Positions 35,029-45,921 of a stretch of DNA of 64,000 nucleotides are shown one piece after another (position 1 is the first letter of the stretch; each line of letters begins with the position of its first letter). The DNA lies in NCBI GenBank assembly GCA_947165505.1, contig CAMVAT010000008.1, positions 1-64,000 of the forward strand, written 5' to 3'. Position numbers and translations under genes: made by a program. Source of the DNA: an uncultured Prevotellaceae bacterium. GTDB taxonomy: Bacteria; Bacteroidota; Bacteroidia; Bacteroidales; Bacteroidaceae. The notes beneath the pieces are model-generated. The model did no database searches, had not been told where the DNA came from, and worked only from the letters and a program-made list of their open reading frames with translations.

Positions 35029-36340
35029 GGTGACAGGAGGCCAGCAGGTCGGCCACCACATAGCTGCTGCCCCCCACGAAGATGAAGTCGGCGGGGGCGG
35101 CATCAGCCAAAGCCGCCTGATAGGCGTCGGCTACGGTGGTGAATGTGCGTCCGTGCAGCCCATGCGCTTCGGCTTTCTCTGCCACTTTCCCAACAGGGAT
35201 GGCGCGGTGCGTGCTGGCTTGTGTGAAGTAGTAAGCAGCGGTGTTGGGCAACATACCCAGCACGGTGTCGATATCTTTGTCATCGACCATGCCGAACACG
35301 ATGCGCAGTGTGTCGCACGACTGGCGTCGCAACTGCCGGCTCAGGTACTCCCAGCCGCCCACGTTGTGGCCTGTGTCGCACACCACCGTGGGATGCTCCT
35401 GCAGACGTTGCCAGCGGCCTGTCAGACCTGTCAGTTCGCACACCCGGGCAAATCCCTCGCGTATCTCGTCAAAGCCGCTGATCCACCCGGCCTGACGCAG
35501 ATATTCGCAGGCCCACAGGATGGTGTTGGCATTCTTTTCCTGATAGTCGCCGTGCAGCTCGTGCTCCAAACGGTTCTCGCCGAAGCGGCGGCCGTGCTCC
35601 ACGCGCAGGTTCACCAGATAGGCAGGGTGGGGGGAGTCGCAGCCGAGGTTGCCCACCACGATGCGGTCGTCTTCGGCGAAGATGATGGGGGCTTGACGCT
35701 CAAAGGCGGTGCGGGCAAACACGGGTCGTGTGGCCGCCACGGTCTCGCCTACTACCACGGGCACCCCCGGCTTGATGATGCCGGCTTTCTCGGTGGCTAT
35801 CTGTGCCAGGGTGCTGCCCAGAAACTGGGTGTGGTCCATTGAGATGTTGGTGATGACCGACAGTATCGGGGTGATGATGTTGGTGCTGTCCAACCGGCCG
35901 CCCAGACCCACCTCGATCACGGCGATATCTACTTTTTGCTTCTTGAAATACCAAAAAGCCATGCAGGTGGTCAATTCAAAAAACGACGGATGGAGGGGCT
36001 CGAAAAAGTGTCGGTACTCTTCTACGAAGTCTATCACTTCCTGCTCGCTGATCATCTCGCCGTTCACGCGGATGCGCTCACGGAAATCAACCAGGTGAGG
36101 CGATGTGAACAGTCCCACGCGGTGGCCGGCGGCTTGCAGGATGGCCGCCAACGTATGCGACACGCTCCCCTTGCCGTTGGTGCCTGCCACATGGATGGTT
36201 TTAAACGCTTGATGCGGACACCCTAAATGGTGGTCTAAGGCCAGCGTGGTGTCAAGCCCGGGCTTATAAGCAGAAGCACCCACCTTTTCAAAGACGGGTG
36301 CACTCTTAAACAGATATTCGGTCGTTTCTTGGTAGGTCAT
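35015..36340 (-). CDS. folC: Bifunctional folylpolyglutamate/dihydrofolate synthase
   Basis: 441 aa; HVAGTNGKGSVSHTLAAILQAAGHRVGLFTSPHLVDFRERIRVNG. Confidence 0.95.
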   Translation of the reverse strand: MTYQETTEYLFKSAPVFEKVGASAYKPGLDTTLALDHHLGCPHQAFKTIHVAGTNGKGSVSHTLAAILQAAGHRVGLFTSPHLVDFRERIRVNGEMISEQEVIDFVEEYRHFFEPLHPSFFELTTCMAFWYFKKQKVDIAVIEVGLGGRLDSTNIITPILSVITNISMDHTQFLGSTLAQIATEKAGIIKPGVPVVVGETVAATRPVFARTAFERQAPIIFAEDDRIVVGNLGCDSPHPAYLVNLRVEHGRRFGENRLEHELHGDYQEKNANTILWACEYLRQAGWISGFDEIREGFARVCELTGLTGRWQRLQEHPTVVCDTGHNVGGWEYLSRQLRRQSCDTLRIVFGMVDDKDIDTVLGMLPNTAAYYFTQASTHRAIPVGKVAEKAEAHGLHGRTFTTVADAYQAALADAAPADFIFVGGSSYVVADLLASCHRPTP

Positions 36341-36361
36341 GGTTCTTTTGTTGAGTGTTTA

Positions 36362-36391
36362 AGCCCCCCTCTTATCCCCCGAGGGGGAAGA
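36362..36391. repeat. C/G-rich palindromic repeat, copy of 2104-2133
   Basis: agcccccctcttatcccccgagggggaaga. Confidence 0.85.
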
Positions 36392-36450
36392 TCTGTCACC
36401 TTTGTAAACAAAGCCCCCTAAGCATATCTCCTGCCACCTGCTCCTGATTT

Positions 36451-36481
36451 GTTGAGTGTTTAGTGTTTAGTGTTTAGTGTT
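36451..36481. repeat. 7-bp tandem repeat (gtttagt, 4 units)
   Basis: gttgagtgtttagtgtttagtgtttagtgtt. Confidence 0.9.
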
Positions 36482-36537
36482 CGTGGCATATCATAAAGTT
36501 CAAAATTCAAAGTGAAAACTACCGCCCCCGAAACTAT

Positions 36538-36575
36538 CCACTCCCCTCCCTACAAGGGAGGGGCCGGGGGTGGGT
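36538..36575. repeat. C/G-rich hairpin/G4 repeat next to the dnaJ stop codon; inverted near-copy at 56415-56453
   Basis: ccactcccctccctacaagggaggggccgggggtgggt. Confidence 0.87.
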
Positions 36576-36578
36576 CTT

Positions 36579-37736
36579 CTAACTAAAATAGTTCTTGAAT
36601 TTCTGGAAGATGGTCTTCTTCGTATGTTGGTCGCCTTGGAAATTGTCGCTGTCTCGCAACTTCTCGAGCGTCTCTTTCTCGCTCCGGCTCAGTGTCTTGG
36701 GCACATACACGCTCACGTTGACCACCAAGTCGCCCATGCCGCTGCCATAACCTTGCACGGCGGGCAGACCCTTGCCGCGCAGGCGGAGCGTCTTGCCGGG
36801 TTGTGTACCCGGCTCGATCTTGATTTTCAGTTTCGTGCCTTCGATCGTGGGGATGCGCACATCGCCGCCCAGCGCGGCTGTGGGGAAGTCGAGCAAGAGG
36901 TTGTATATCAAATCCTGACCGTCGCGCACGAAGGTGTCGTTGTCTTCCTCTTCGATAAACACTTGTATGTCGCCCGGCACTCCGTTGTGCCGACCGGCGT
37001 TGCCCTTGCCGCTGACGGTGAACACCATGCCGTCGCCCACACCCTTGGGGATGTTGATCTCTACCACTTCTTCACCTTTCACCACGCCTGTGCCGCCGCA
37101 ATTCGTACACTTGTTTTTGATGACGGTGCCTTCGCCGCCGCAGGTGCGACAGGGCGACTGCGTCTGCATCATGCCAAACATGGTCTGCTTGGTGCGTATC
37201 TCCATGCCGCTGCCATGACAGGTGGGACAGGTCTCCACGCCGCTGCCATTCTCGGCACCGCTGCCTTGGCAGTGCGGACAGGTGATGTCTTTCTTCACCT
37301 TGAATTTCTTCGTCACGCCCTCGGCCACGTCTTGCAGCGACAGACGTACCTTCAGCCTGAGGTCGCTGCCGTGATGGCGAGCCGCCTGACGACTGCCGCC
37401 ACCGCCAAAACCGCCGAATCCGCTGAATCCGCCACCGCCGAATACGCTGCCAAACATCGAGAAGATGTCGTCCATGGAGAATCCGCCGCCACCGCTGAAA
37501 CCGCCCATGCCTTGCAGACCCTCAAAGCCAAACTGGTCGTATTGCTGGCGTTTCTGCGGGTCGTGGAGCACATCGTAGGCCTCGGCCGCTTCCTTGAACT
37601 TCTCTTCGGCGTTTTTGTCGCCGGGGTTGCGGTCGGGGTGGTATTTGATGGCTATCTTGCGATAGGCTTTCTTAATCTCGTCTTCCGAGGCGTTCTTATC
37701 TACTCCTAATACCTCGTAATAGTCACGTTTTGCCAC
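36579..37736 (-). CDS. dnaJ: Chaperone protein DnaJ
   Basis: 385 aa; J-domain [36 protein letters not shown], four CxxCxGxG repeats. Confidence 0.98.
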   Translation of the reverse strand: MAKRDYYEVLGVDKNASEDEIKKAYRKIAIKYHPDRNPGDKNAEEKFKEAAEAYDVLHDPQKRQQYDQFGFEGLQGMGGFSGGGGFSMDDIFSMFGSVFGGGGFSGFGGFGGGGSRQAARHHGSDLRLKVRLSLQDVAEGVTKKFKVKKDITCPHCQGSGAENGSGVETCPTCHGSGMEIRTKQTMFGMMQTQSPCRTCGGEGTVIKNKCTNCGGTGVVKGEEVVEINIPKGVGDGMVFTVSGKGNAGRHNGVPGDIQVFIEEEDNDTFVRDGQDLIYNLLLDFPTAALGGDVRIPTIEGTKLKIKIEPGTQPGKTLRLRGKGLPAVQGYGSGMGDLVVNVSVYVPKTLSRSEKETLEKLRDSDNFQGDQHTKKTIFQKFKNYFS

Positions 37737-37767
37737 TTCTTAGCTTTTTTAAAATCATTCCTCCCCT

Positions 37768-37795
37768 CTCAAATCTCAAACCTCAAATCTCAAAC
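37768..37795. repeat. 7-bp tandem repeat (ctcaaat/ctcaaac) just before the grpE stop codon
   Basis: Direct reading. Confidence 0.92.
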
Positions 37796-37800
37796 CTCCA

Positions 37801-38406
37801 TTATTGTCCTACTGCCACTTTGGCATACCTGATCACCTTGTCGTTGAGGGTGTAGCCTTTTTCGGTGCAGTCTATCACTTTGCCTTTATTGTCGTCGCCC
37901 ATACCGGGTACCATCGCAATGGCTTCGTGATAGTTGACGTCGAAATCCTTGCCGGTGGTCTCTATGGCTTTCACGCCCAGACCTTCCAGCGCCTTGATAA
38001 ACTTCTTGTATATCAGTTCCATCCCCTCTTTCAGGGCTTTGGCATCGTCGGTCTTCTCGGCATTGGCCAGTGCTCGCTCCATATCGTCGATGACGGGCAG
38101 TACGGCCACCACCGACTTCTCCGAACCGTTGAGCAACAGCTCAGCCTTCTCCTTGATGGTGCGTTTGCGGAAATTCTCAAACTCAGCGCATTTATACAGG
38201 TATTTCTTTTCCCATTCAGCTGCCTCTTTCTGGGCTTTTGCCAATGGGTCTTTTGTCTCGGCCTCGGCCTCTTTTTTCTCGGCTGTGTCTAATTCTACTT
38301 CAAGCGCTTCGCCCTCGGTGTCAGCCGTCTGTTGCTGCTCCTCGGCCTGCGACTCGTTGGCCGCGCCGTTTTCCTCTTTTATGTCTTTCTTTTCTTCTTC
38401 TTTCAT
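37801..38406 (-). CDS. grpE: Nucleotide exchange factor GrpE
   Basis: 201 aa; EFENFRKRTIKEKAELL, VLPVIDDMERAL. Confidence 0.95.
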   Translation of the reverse strand: MKEEEKKDIKEENGAANESQAEEQQQTADTEGEALEVELDTAEKKEAEAETKDPLAKAQKEAAEWEKKYLYKCAEFENFRKRTIKEKAELLLNGSEKSVVAVLPVIDDMERALANAEKTDDAKALKEGMELIYKKFIKALEGLGVKAIETTGKDFDVNYHEAIAMVPGMGDDNKGKVIDCTEKGYTLNDKVIRYAKVAVGQ

Positions 38407-38457
38407 GATGTCGTGTTTTTAGTATTTGCCTCGTATCCAGCAAAAACCTTGCCAAAC

Positions 38458-40145
<1,688 letters not shown>

Positions 40146-40274
40146 GGCAAAAAAAACGAGAAAATCTAATTGCTATGATAAAAAAAGGAAAACGGCCCCG
40201 AAAAGTTGACCGATGTCGTTTTTTGTGGTCTCTGTGCCCGCCCGCACGTCATAGAATGGAATTGGGGCCTTTTG

Positions 40275-40306
40275 GTCGAAACACGTGGGCCGTTTCGTCG
40301 AAAGTG
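40275..40306. promoter_or_regulatory. Candidate LytTR operator: gtcgaaacac and gtcgaaagtg repeats 22 bp apart
   Basis: 40275-40284 and 40297-40306, immediately upstream of the -7 box at 40332. Confidence 0.35.
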
Positions 40307-40331
40307 ATTTGCGGCGGGGGCAAAATGCCAC

Positions 40332-40339
40332 TACCTTTG
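40332..40339 (+). promoter_or_regulatory. Bacteroidetes -7 box (TACCTTTG)
   Basis: Match to TAnnTTTG. Confidence 0.6.
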
Positions 40340-40385
40340 CACCAGTAAAACTAACAAATGTGTAACTCTTAAAAATTAAAACGAA

Positions 40386-40772
40386 ATGAAAAATTTAGTA
40401 ATCGCTATCGCTATGATGTTCGCTATGACTCTTACTGTCAATGCTCAGTCTTTGGACAATCAACCCCAGTCGCAAACCATTCAGTCGCAACAGTCTTTCG
40501 ACAACATCGCAGAAATGCTGGAACTGTCATCCGATCAGTGGCAACCCGTGAAGACGGCCTTCCAACAGTTCAGCATCGCTATGGAGACCTTGACGAAGAT
40601 GGAGCCGGGCGTGAAGATGCAACAGGCATGGGACAAGATTAGAACGGGACACTTCCATCAGATGCAACGTCTCCTCACCGACAAACAGTTGAAGAAATAC
40701 CAAGAGATGTTTGAACTGACTGTCGCTAACCGCGCTGCTAAATATATTCCCCAAACGGTTGATGCGAAGTAA
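40386..40772 (+). CDS. Small secreted protein, Spy/CpxP-like helical pattern
   Basis: 128 aa; signal peptide to VNAQ; AEMLELSSDQWQPV...LLTDKQLKKYQEMF. Confidence 0.7.
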   Translation: MKNLVIAIAMMFAMTLTVNAQSLDNQPQSQTIQSQQSFDNIAEMLELSSDQWQPVKTAFQQFSIAMETLTKMEPGVKMQQAWDKIRTGHFHQMQRLLTDKQLKKYQEMFELTVANRAAKYIPQTVDAK

Positions 40773-40797
40773 CACACATACATCGTATTCTTAGGTC

Positions 40798-40835
40798 CTC
40801 CCCCGCAGACTTTTGTTGGAGCGGGGGAGATTTTC
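40798..40835 (+). terminator. Rho-independent-type terminator
   Basis: ctcccccgc...gcgggggag followed by atttt. Confidence 0.75.
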
Positions 40836-40868
40836 TGAAAAAAAGTAGCATAATAAAAAAAATAATTG

Positions 40869-40876
40869 TACATTTG
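40869..40876 (+). promoter_or_regulatory. Possible Bacteroidetes -7 box (TACATTTG), close to the ATG
   Basis: Match to TAnnTTTG; implies a very short leader. Confidence 0.4.
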
Positions 40877-40883
40877 CACCACC

Positions 40884-41897
40884 ATGAAAGTGTCGAAGAA
40901 AAAAGTATTAGCATTGGTCATGCAGTTGGGCGTCTTTGCCTTCTTGCTGGGTCTGCCATTGTTGTTGGCATACGTCGGCGGAGCGGCGGTGCCCGCCGAT
41001 ACCATCCTGTATATCACCCTCTGGTGGTTCGGCCCCATGATGGTGGCCTATATGGTCAATTATTATCTGCTGGTGCCCCAACTGTTCTATAAACATCATC
41101 GGTGGTGGTATGTCGTCGCCAATGTGTTGCTCATTGGACTCTTTAACAATAGCATCTTCTGGTTCAATGCGGAGTATCTGCCCGAGATGGCAAGGCCGGG
41201 GTATTATTCATACGCCATCGTGCCCATCGTCTTGCATATCTTCACCGCACTCGGCGCCCTCGGCATCAGACATCTCTCGAGAATGCACGAGGTGGAACTG
41301 CAAATCAAGGAACAGCAACAGAAAAACACCGCTGCTGAACTGGCGTGGCTGAAAAACCAACTCAACCCGCATTTCCTCTTCAACACACTCAACAATATCT
41401 CCAGCCTCACGCAGATTGATGCCGACCAGGCGCAGGAGAGCATCGCCCAACTGAGCGACTTGCTCCGCTATGCGATGTACGAGACGGATAAACCTCTCGT
41501 TCCCCTGGCGGGCGAGGTGGAGTTCATGAACAATTACATTGAACTGATGCGGTTGCGGTGTGGAGCCAATACGCAGGTGGAGGTGCAGCTCAGACCCGCA
41601 CAGGGCGTCATGGTGCCGCCGCTGCTCTTCATCTCGCTCATCGAAAATGCTTTCAAACATGGTGTCAGCAGCAACCTGCCGTCAGCCATCCGCATCCGCC
41701 TGGAGGTAGCCGACGGGGTGCTCACCTTTGTCTGCGACAATACCAACCACCCCAAAGACGACAAAGACCGCAGCGGATCGGGCATCGGACTGGAGAACAC
41801 GCGCCGCCGACTGCAACTGCTCTATCCCGACCGCCATGAGTGGCAGCAGACGCTCAGCGACGGCATATACCACATTCAAATCACTATCCGACTATGA
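40884..41897 (+). CDS. LytS-like sensor histidine kinase
   Basis: WLKNQLNPHFLFNTLNNISSL, GSGIGLENTRRRLQLLYP; start moved to MKVSKKKVLALVM. Confidence 0.93.
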   Translation: MKVSKKKVLALVMQLGVFAFLLGLPLLLAYVGGAAVPADTILYITLWWFGPMMVAYMVNYYLLVPQLFYKHHRWWYVVANVLLIGLFNNSIFWFNAEYLPEMARPGYYSYAIVPIVLHIFTALGALGIRHLSRMHEVELQIKEQQQKNTAAELAWLKNQLNPHFLFNTLNNISSLTQIDADQAQESIAQLSDLLRYAMYETDKPLVPLAGEVEFMNNYIELMRLRCGANTQVEVQLRPAQGVMVPPLLFISLIENAFKHGVSSNLPSAIRIRLEVADGVLTFVCDNTNHPKDDKDRSGSGIGLENTRRRLQLLYPDRHEWQQTLSDGIYHIQITIRL

Positions 41898-42625
41898 AAA
41901 CACTCTCTTGTGCCATCGTCGACGACGAACCGCTGGCCGTGCAACTGCTCGAGTCGTTTGTCAAACGCACGCCGCAGCTCTCGCTCGCCGCTTCCTACAC
42001 CGATTCGGTCGAGGCTGTCAGGCAACTGACGCAGTCGCCCGTCGATTTGCTGTTTCTCGATATTCAGATGCCCGATGTCAATGGCATGGAACTGGCCCAT
42101 CAACTGCCGCCCACTACGTTTATCATCTTCACCACGGCTTTCCGCGAGTTCGCTTTCGAGAGTTACGAGGTCAATACGGTCGATTTCCTGCTCAAGCCCA
42201 TCCGATACACCAAATTCCTCGCTGCCGTGGAAAAGGTGGTGCAAAGATATGAAGAGCGTACCACGGCCTCCATCCCCTCGGGGAGGGCTGAGGTGGGGGC
42301 GTCGTATATCCGCGTTGACGGCGAACTGCGCCGTGTTGACTTCTCGCAGATCCTCTATGTGTCGGGAATGAAAGACTATGTGATGTTTTATCTCGAGGGC
42401 GAGCGGCGACCGTGGATCACCCACCTCACGATGAAAGCCGTGGAGCAGATGTTGCCCGCCGACCGGTTTATGCGGGTCAATCGCTCATACATGGTGGCTC
42501 TGGACAAGATACGCTCCATCGACCGCAACCTCTGCCTCTATATCGGCGACGAGATTATACGCGTCACCGATATGTACAAGGATGCGTTCAATGAATACCT
42601 CAACCGCCTTGGACTGAAAACATAA
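41894..42625 (+). CDS. LytTR-family response regulator
   Basis: MKTLSCAIVDDEPLAVQLLE; receiver plus LytTR domain; ATGA overlap with the kinase. Confidence 0.95.
   Translation: MKTLSCAIVDDEPLAVQLLESFVKRTPQLSLAASYTDSVEAVRQLTQSPVDLLFLDIQMPDVNGMELAHQLPPTTFIIFTTAFREFAFESYEVNTVDFLLKPIRYTKFLAAVEKVVQRYEERTTASIPSGRAEVGASYIRVDGELRRVDFSQILYVSGMKDYVMFYLEGERRPWITHLTMKAVEQMLPADRFMRVNRSYMVALDKIRSIDRNLCLYIGDEIIRVTDMYKDAFNEYLNRLGLKT
42272..42300. repeat. C/G-rich repeat copy inside the response regulator CDS, inter-domain linker
   Basis: catcccctcggggagggctgaggtgggggc resembles intergenic ccctcccctcggggagggtcggggaggggg. Confidence 0.7.
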
Positions 42626-42638
42626 GAGGAAAACTAAC

Positions 42639-42715
42639 TACTCCCCTCCCTCGGGAGGGGTTGGGGGTGGGGCTGTTTCTACTCCCCTCCCTCGGGAGGG
42701 GCCGGGGGTGGGGCT
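42639..42715. repeat. Two C/G-rich hairpin/G4 repeats in tandem, 41 bp apart
   Basis: tactcccctccctcgggagggg(tt/cc)gggggtggggct at 42639-42674 and 42680-42715. Confidence 0.93.
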
Positions 42716-43354
42716 TTAGTACCCTAAATCCTCTCCTACCAAGATGACGATATGCCGCTTGGCGGGGTGCGAGTTGCGCAGGAAATGGATGTAATTGCAG
42801 ATGCTCTGCGGCGAGTTGCAGTTATGGCACATACCGTCTATCTGGCAAGGGGTCTGTATGTCGAAACGCGCCGCGTTGACCGGCGAGGCGGTGCTGCGCG
42901 CACGTGCCAGGGCGGCTTCGGTGGTCTGTGCCACTTTGTTCATGCCCACGATGAAGACCACTCGCTTCGGACCCCACGTGATGGCAGCCACACGGTTGCC
43001 GTTGCCGTCGATGCTCACGATGACGCCGTCTTCCGAGATGGCGTTGGCACTGGCCAGATAGAAGTCGCACTCAAAAGCCTTGCGGTAGGTGGCTATCTTG
43101 TCCTCCTCGGTGGTCACGTCGTCGCGGTCATAGACCACGTAGCGGCCTTCTTTCAACCGGCGGGTCAGACCGATGTCGCGGATCGATATCGAACCGCCCC
43201 ATGTCACGCTGCTGCCTTCGGGCATCAGGCCGAGGGCCTTCTCCACGGCTTCGGCGCTTGTCTTGCAATAATAGGCTTCAAAATGGCGGCGCTCCAGATT
43301 CTTGATCATCTTCTGGGCCAGTCGCTCGTTGCGGATTTCTAATGGTGTTGACAT
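42716..43354 (-). CDS. LUD-domain protein (lactate-utilization/LutC-like)
   Basis: 212 aa; MPEGSSVTWGGSISIRDIGL, SEDGVIVSIDGNGNRVAAITWGPKRVVFIVGMNKV. Confidence 0.88.
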   Translation of the reverse strand: MSTPLEIRNERLAQKMIKNLERRHFEAYYCKTSAEAVEKALGLMPEGSSVTWGGSISIRDIGLTRRLKEGRYVVYDRDDVTTEEDKIATYRKAFECDFYLASANAISEDGVIVSIDGNGNRVAAITWGPKRVVFIVGMNKVAQTTEAALARARSTASPVNAARFDIQTPCQIDGMCHNCNSPQSICNYIHFLRNSHPAKRHIVILVGEDLGY

Positions 43355-43390
43355 TTTTTGTTGAGTGTTTAGGGTTGAGTGCTGGGTAAT

Positions 43391-43428
43391 TACTCCCTCC
43401 CCTCGGGGAGGGTCGGGGAGGGGGCTCC
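43391..43428. repeat. C/G-rich hairpin/G4 repeat
   Basis: tactccctcccctcggggagggtcggggagggggctcc. Confidence 0.87.
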
Positions 43429-43433
43429 TCTTA

Positions 43434-43470
43434 AAATCAAAAAAGAGACACCTAATAAATAAGGTATCTC
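43434..43470 (-). terminator. Terminator of the tRNA gene
   Basis: Minus-strand stem gagatacct...aggtgtctc followed by a T tract. Confidence 0.65.
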
Positions 43471-43476
43471 TCTCTG

Positions 43477-43551
43477 TAGGGACGATCGGGCTCGAACCGA
43501 TGACCTCTGCAATGTGACTGCAGCGCTCTAAACCAACTGGGCTACGCCCCT
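43477..43551 (-). tRNA. tRNA-Val (anticodon CAC by manual folding)
   Basis: AGGGGCG/CGUCCCU acceptor, CUGCA-GUCACAU-UGCAG anticodon arm, GGTTCGAGCC T arm. Confidence 0.85.
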
Positions 43552-43569
43552 ATCTCTTAATTGCGAGTG

Positions 43570-43577
43570 CAAAGGTA
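43570..43577 (-). promoter_or_regulatory. Bacteroidetes -7 box for the tRNA
   Basis: CAAAGGTA, reverse complement TACCTTTG. Confidence 0.55.
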
Positions 43578-43617
43578 AGGCGTTTTTTTGAATGCGCCAA
43601 ATTTTTTAACAACTTTT

Positions 43618-44478
43618 TTATTGATTGGTCCAATAAACTTCTTCCGCTACCACATATTTGCTCTCTCTGCCGCTTATTCCGTCGGTCGCAAGCATTTCTA
43701 TGCGCCCTAACATGGGGTAGGTCAAATGATACGAGTTCTCGCGGTTCTTGCCTATGAACCCGAATAATTGTCGGGTGGGGTAGTAGGGGCTGTCTGACAT
43801 GAAATACATGGTAAAGGGCTGGTTCATCTCGTATTGAATCGTGAGACGGGGCTCTCTCACACTTACCATCGATGCCGAGCCCGTCATCTCAAACGTTAAG
43901 CCTTCTGTTGGCGAGTCATGCCAGATGATGTGATAGGTGGTGGCGTGGCGGGTGATGCCAGAGTCAAGGAGAAACGCGAAGGGTGAGGCATGGTTCATGT
44001 CGGCCGGTCTTGTTGAAATGACATCAACGTTCCACTCGCCGTTGCCGCTTTGAATCAGGGTCAACTGATGCTGTGTGTGGCTCGTGTCGCTCCACGCCAT
44101 GCCGTCGATGTGCGTCACGCCGTCGTCGGTGTCATACACGGTCAACTGATATTGGGTCTGGATGGCCCAATGGGTAGACATCTTATAATACGTGCGATTG
44201 TTTTGCACATCTTGCAATTCATCAATCTGTACCTCGCGGAAATAAAGCGCATTGACCGAGTCGCGTTTCTCTTCGCTGGTCTGCCTTACGTATTCTTTCA
44301 GTTGGTAGGTCAACAATATCATGTCGGCATATTGCATGGTGGGTATCATGGCGTAGCGATACACCAAGTCGCGCGTGTCGGTTGGGTCTCCTCCGCATTC
44401 CCATTCTTCTCTGTCTATGTGATAACAGGATGAGAGCAAGGTGAGCATTACAATACTTAATAAGGTGGCTTTTTTCAT
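43618..44478 (-). CDS. Hypothetical lipoprotein
   Basis: 286 aa; MKKATLLSIVMLTLLSSCYH. Confidence 0.75.
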   Translation of the reverse strand: MKKATLLSIVMLTLLSSCYHIDREEWECGGDPTDTRDLVYRYAMIPTMQYADMILLTYQLKEYVRQTSEEKRDSVNALYFREVQIDELQDVQNNRTYYKMSTHWAIQTQYQLTVYDTDDGVTHIDGMAWSDTSHTQHQLTLIQSGNGEWNVDVISTRPADMNHASPFAFLLDSGITRHATTYHIIWHDSPTEGLTFEMTGSASMVSVREPRLTIQYEMNQPFTMYFMSDSPYYPTRQLFGFIGKNRENSYHLTYPMLGRIEMLATDGISGRESKYVVAEEVYWTNQ

Positions 44479-44553
44479 TGATGGATGATTTATCTGTTAT
44501 ATGAATTGTTAGTAAGGAGATGTCGTTCTGCCGCCAAGTGATGACACCAAGCG

Positions 44554-45192
44554 TCAAAACCGCACTCCCGCTCCGGCACGGAGTACACCCAGATGGCCGA
44601 AGCCAAACTCGCCGAAGCAGAATAACTTCTTGCCCAAGGAGATGCCGAAGAGGGTGACGTGATAGACGGAACAGGAATGAGAGCGGATAGAGGCATCGTC
44701 AATGTCCTGGTCCCAATAGTGGCTATGGCCGACAGACACTCCCGTGTAAATCTTTACCTTAGGTCGGTACAAAGGGTAGTATCTGAATGAGAATAGCATA
44801 TTCAGATAAGTGCCTGACCGACTGTCGATGCCACCGGGACGGTTGACGTAGTCTCTGTCTTTGCGTTTTTGACTTTCGCCTTGGAGAGCAAGGGTGGCAC
44901 CAAGGGCAAACTGACTGTTCCACAAACGGAAGTGATAATGATATTGCAGGTCAAACGATGGTGTCTGTTTCACCTTCCCTAAATCGTATTTCAGCACACG
45001 GTATTGTTCTAATGGGGTTGTGGCCTTTTTCTTCTCGTTATCGAAGCACCCTATCTCCAAATAATCTCCATTAAGTGTTCCCCATCCCAAGTCGAATGAG
45101 ATTTCATGGCGGGGCAGCTCTTCTTGTTGTGCTCGCGACACGATGGGCAGCGCCAGCCATAATGATGTCAATAATAATGTTTTGGTATTCAT
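44554..45192 (-). CDS. Hypothetical secreted/outer-membrane beta-rich protein
   Basis: 212 aa; signal peptide; alternating pattern ending FCFGEFGFGHLGVLRAGAGVRF. Confidence 0.7.
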   Translation of the reverse strand: MNTKTLLLTSLWLALPIVSRAQQEELPRHEISFDLGWGTLNGDYLEIGCFDNEKKKATTPLEQYRVLKYDLGKVKQTPSFDLQYHYHFRLWNSQFALGATLALQGESQKRKDRDYVNRPGGIDSRSGTYLNMLFSFRYYPLYRPKVKIYTGVSVGHSHYWDQDIDDASIRSHSCSVYHVTLFGISLGKKLFCFGEFGFGHLGVLRAGAGVRF

Positions 45193-45284
45193 TTTTTTTA
45201 AGTCCTTTTGCCCCTAAAACAGCAGCCGCGGCGTAATCTTGCACAAAAACGAGAAAAAAGTTTCACCGTATGTGCAAGATTTTG

Positions 45285-45292
45285 TAATTTTG
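45285..45292 (+). promoter_or_regulatory. Bacteroidetes -7 box (TAATTTTG)
   Basis: Match to TAnnTTTG. Confidence 0.55.
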
Positions 45293-45315
45293 TTGTTTGA
45301 TAAACAGAAATAACA

Positions 45316-45921
45316 ATGAAACAGACAACGAAAACAATGAAACATGGCATACATAGTATAGTGTGTGCGGTAGTACTGGTAATAGTTTGCGCCTCGTGTG
45401 CGACAGGGGGCGACGATTTCAATCCAGCCAACCCGCAAAGTGATCCTATACAACCCTTCTTCGGGCATTATCTTGGTAAATGGCGCATCAATCAAGATGA
45501 GGCCGACGAGGTGGCGATGACCGTAAATGCCACGACCATCGACTTTACCAATCTGCCTTGCAGGGCCATCCTCGCTAAACTGCTGGGCGAAGAAAAGGCG
45601 CATGAGATAATTCCCACCATAGAATATGGGCACTATATCGTATCTTATAGCCTGCTGGGGGTGTCGCCCAATTCCAATGCCTACGAGATGTCGCGCGAAC
45701 CTTATATTTTCTCTTATACGCAGGACGGTGTCAAAAAGACCATGCGCATCGACTTCCGCGAGAAGTCGCAGGCGGGTTATTACAGCAATTCCAACATGCT
45801 GGTCTTTGTCCTCAATGTGGATAAACTCACCATCACTGGCGGCGGAGAAGAGGAGGTCTTGACGAAAGACTGGACGTTTACGTTCTATCCCAACCAGAAG
45901 AACGAAGGGTATCTTCAATGA
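45316..45921 (+). CDS. Hypothetical lipoprotein (DUF4840-like)
   Basis: 201 aa; VVLVIVCASCATGG lipobox. Confidence 0.65.
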   Translation: MKQTTKTMKHGIHSIVCAVVLVIVCASCATGGDDFNPANPQSDPIQPFFGHYLGKWRINQDEADEVAMTVNATTIDFTNLPCRAILAKLLGEEKAHEIIPTIEYGHYIVSYSLLGVSPNSNAYEMSREPYIFSYTQDGVKKTMRIDFREKSQAGYYSNSNMLVFVLNVDKLTITGGGEEEVLTKDWTFTFYPNQKNEGYLQ

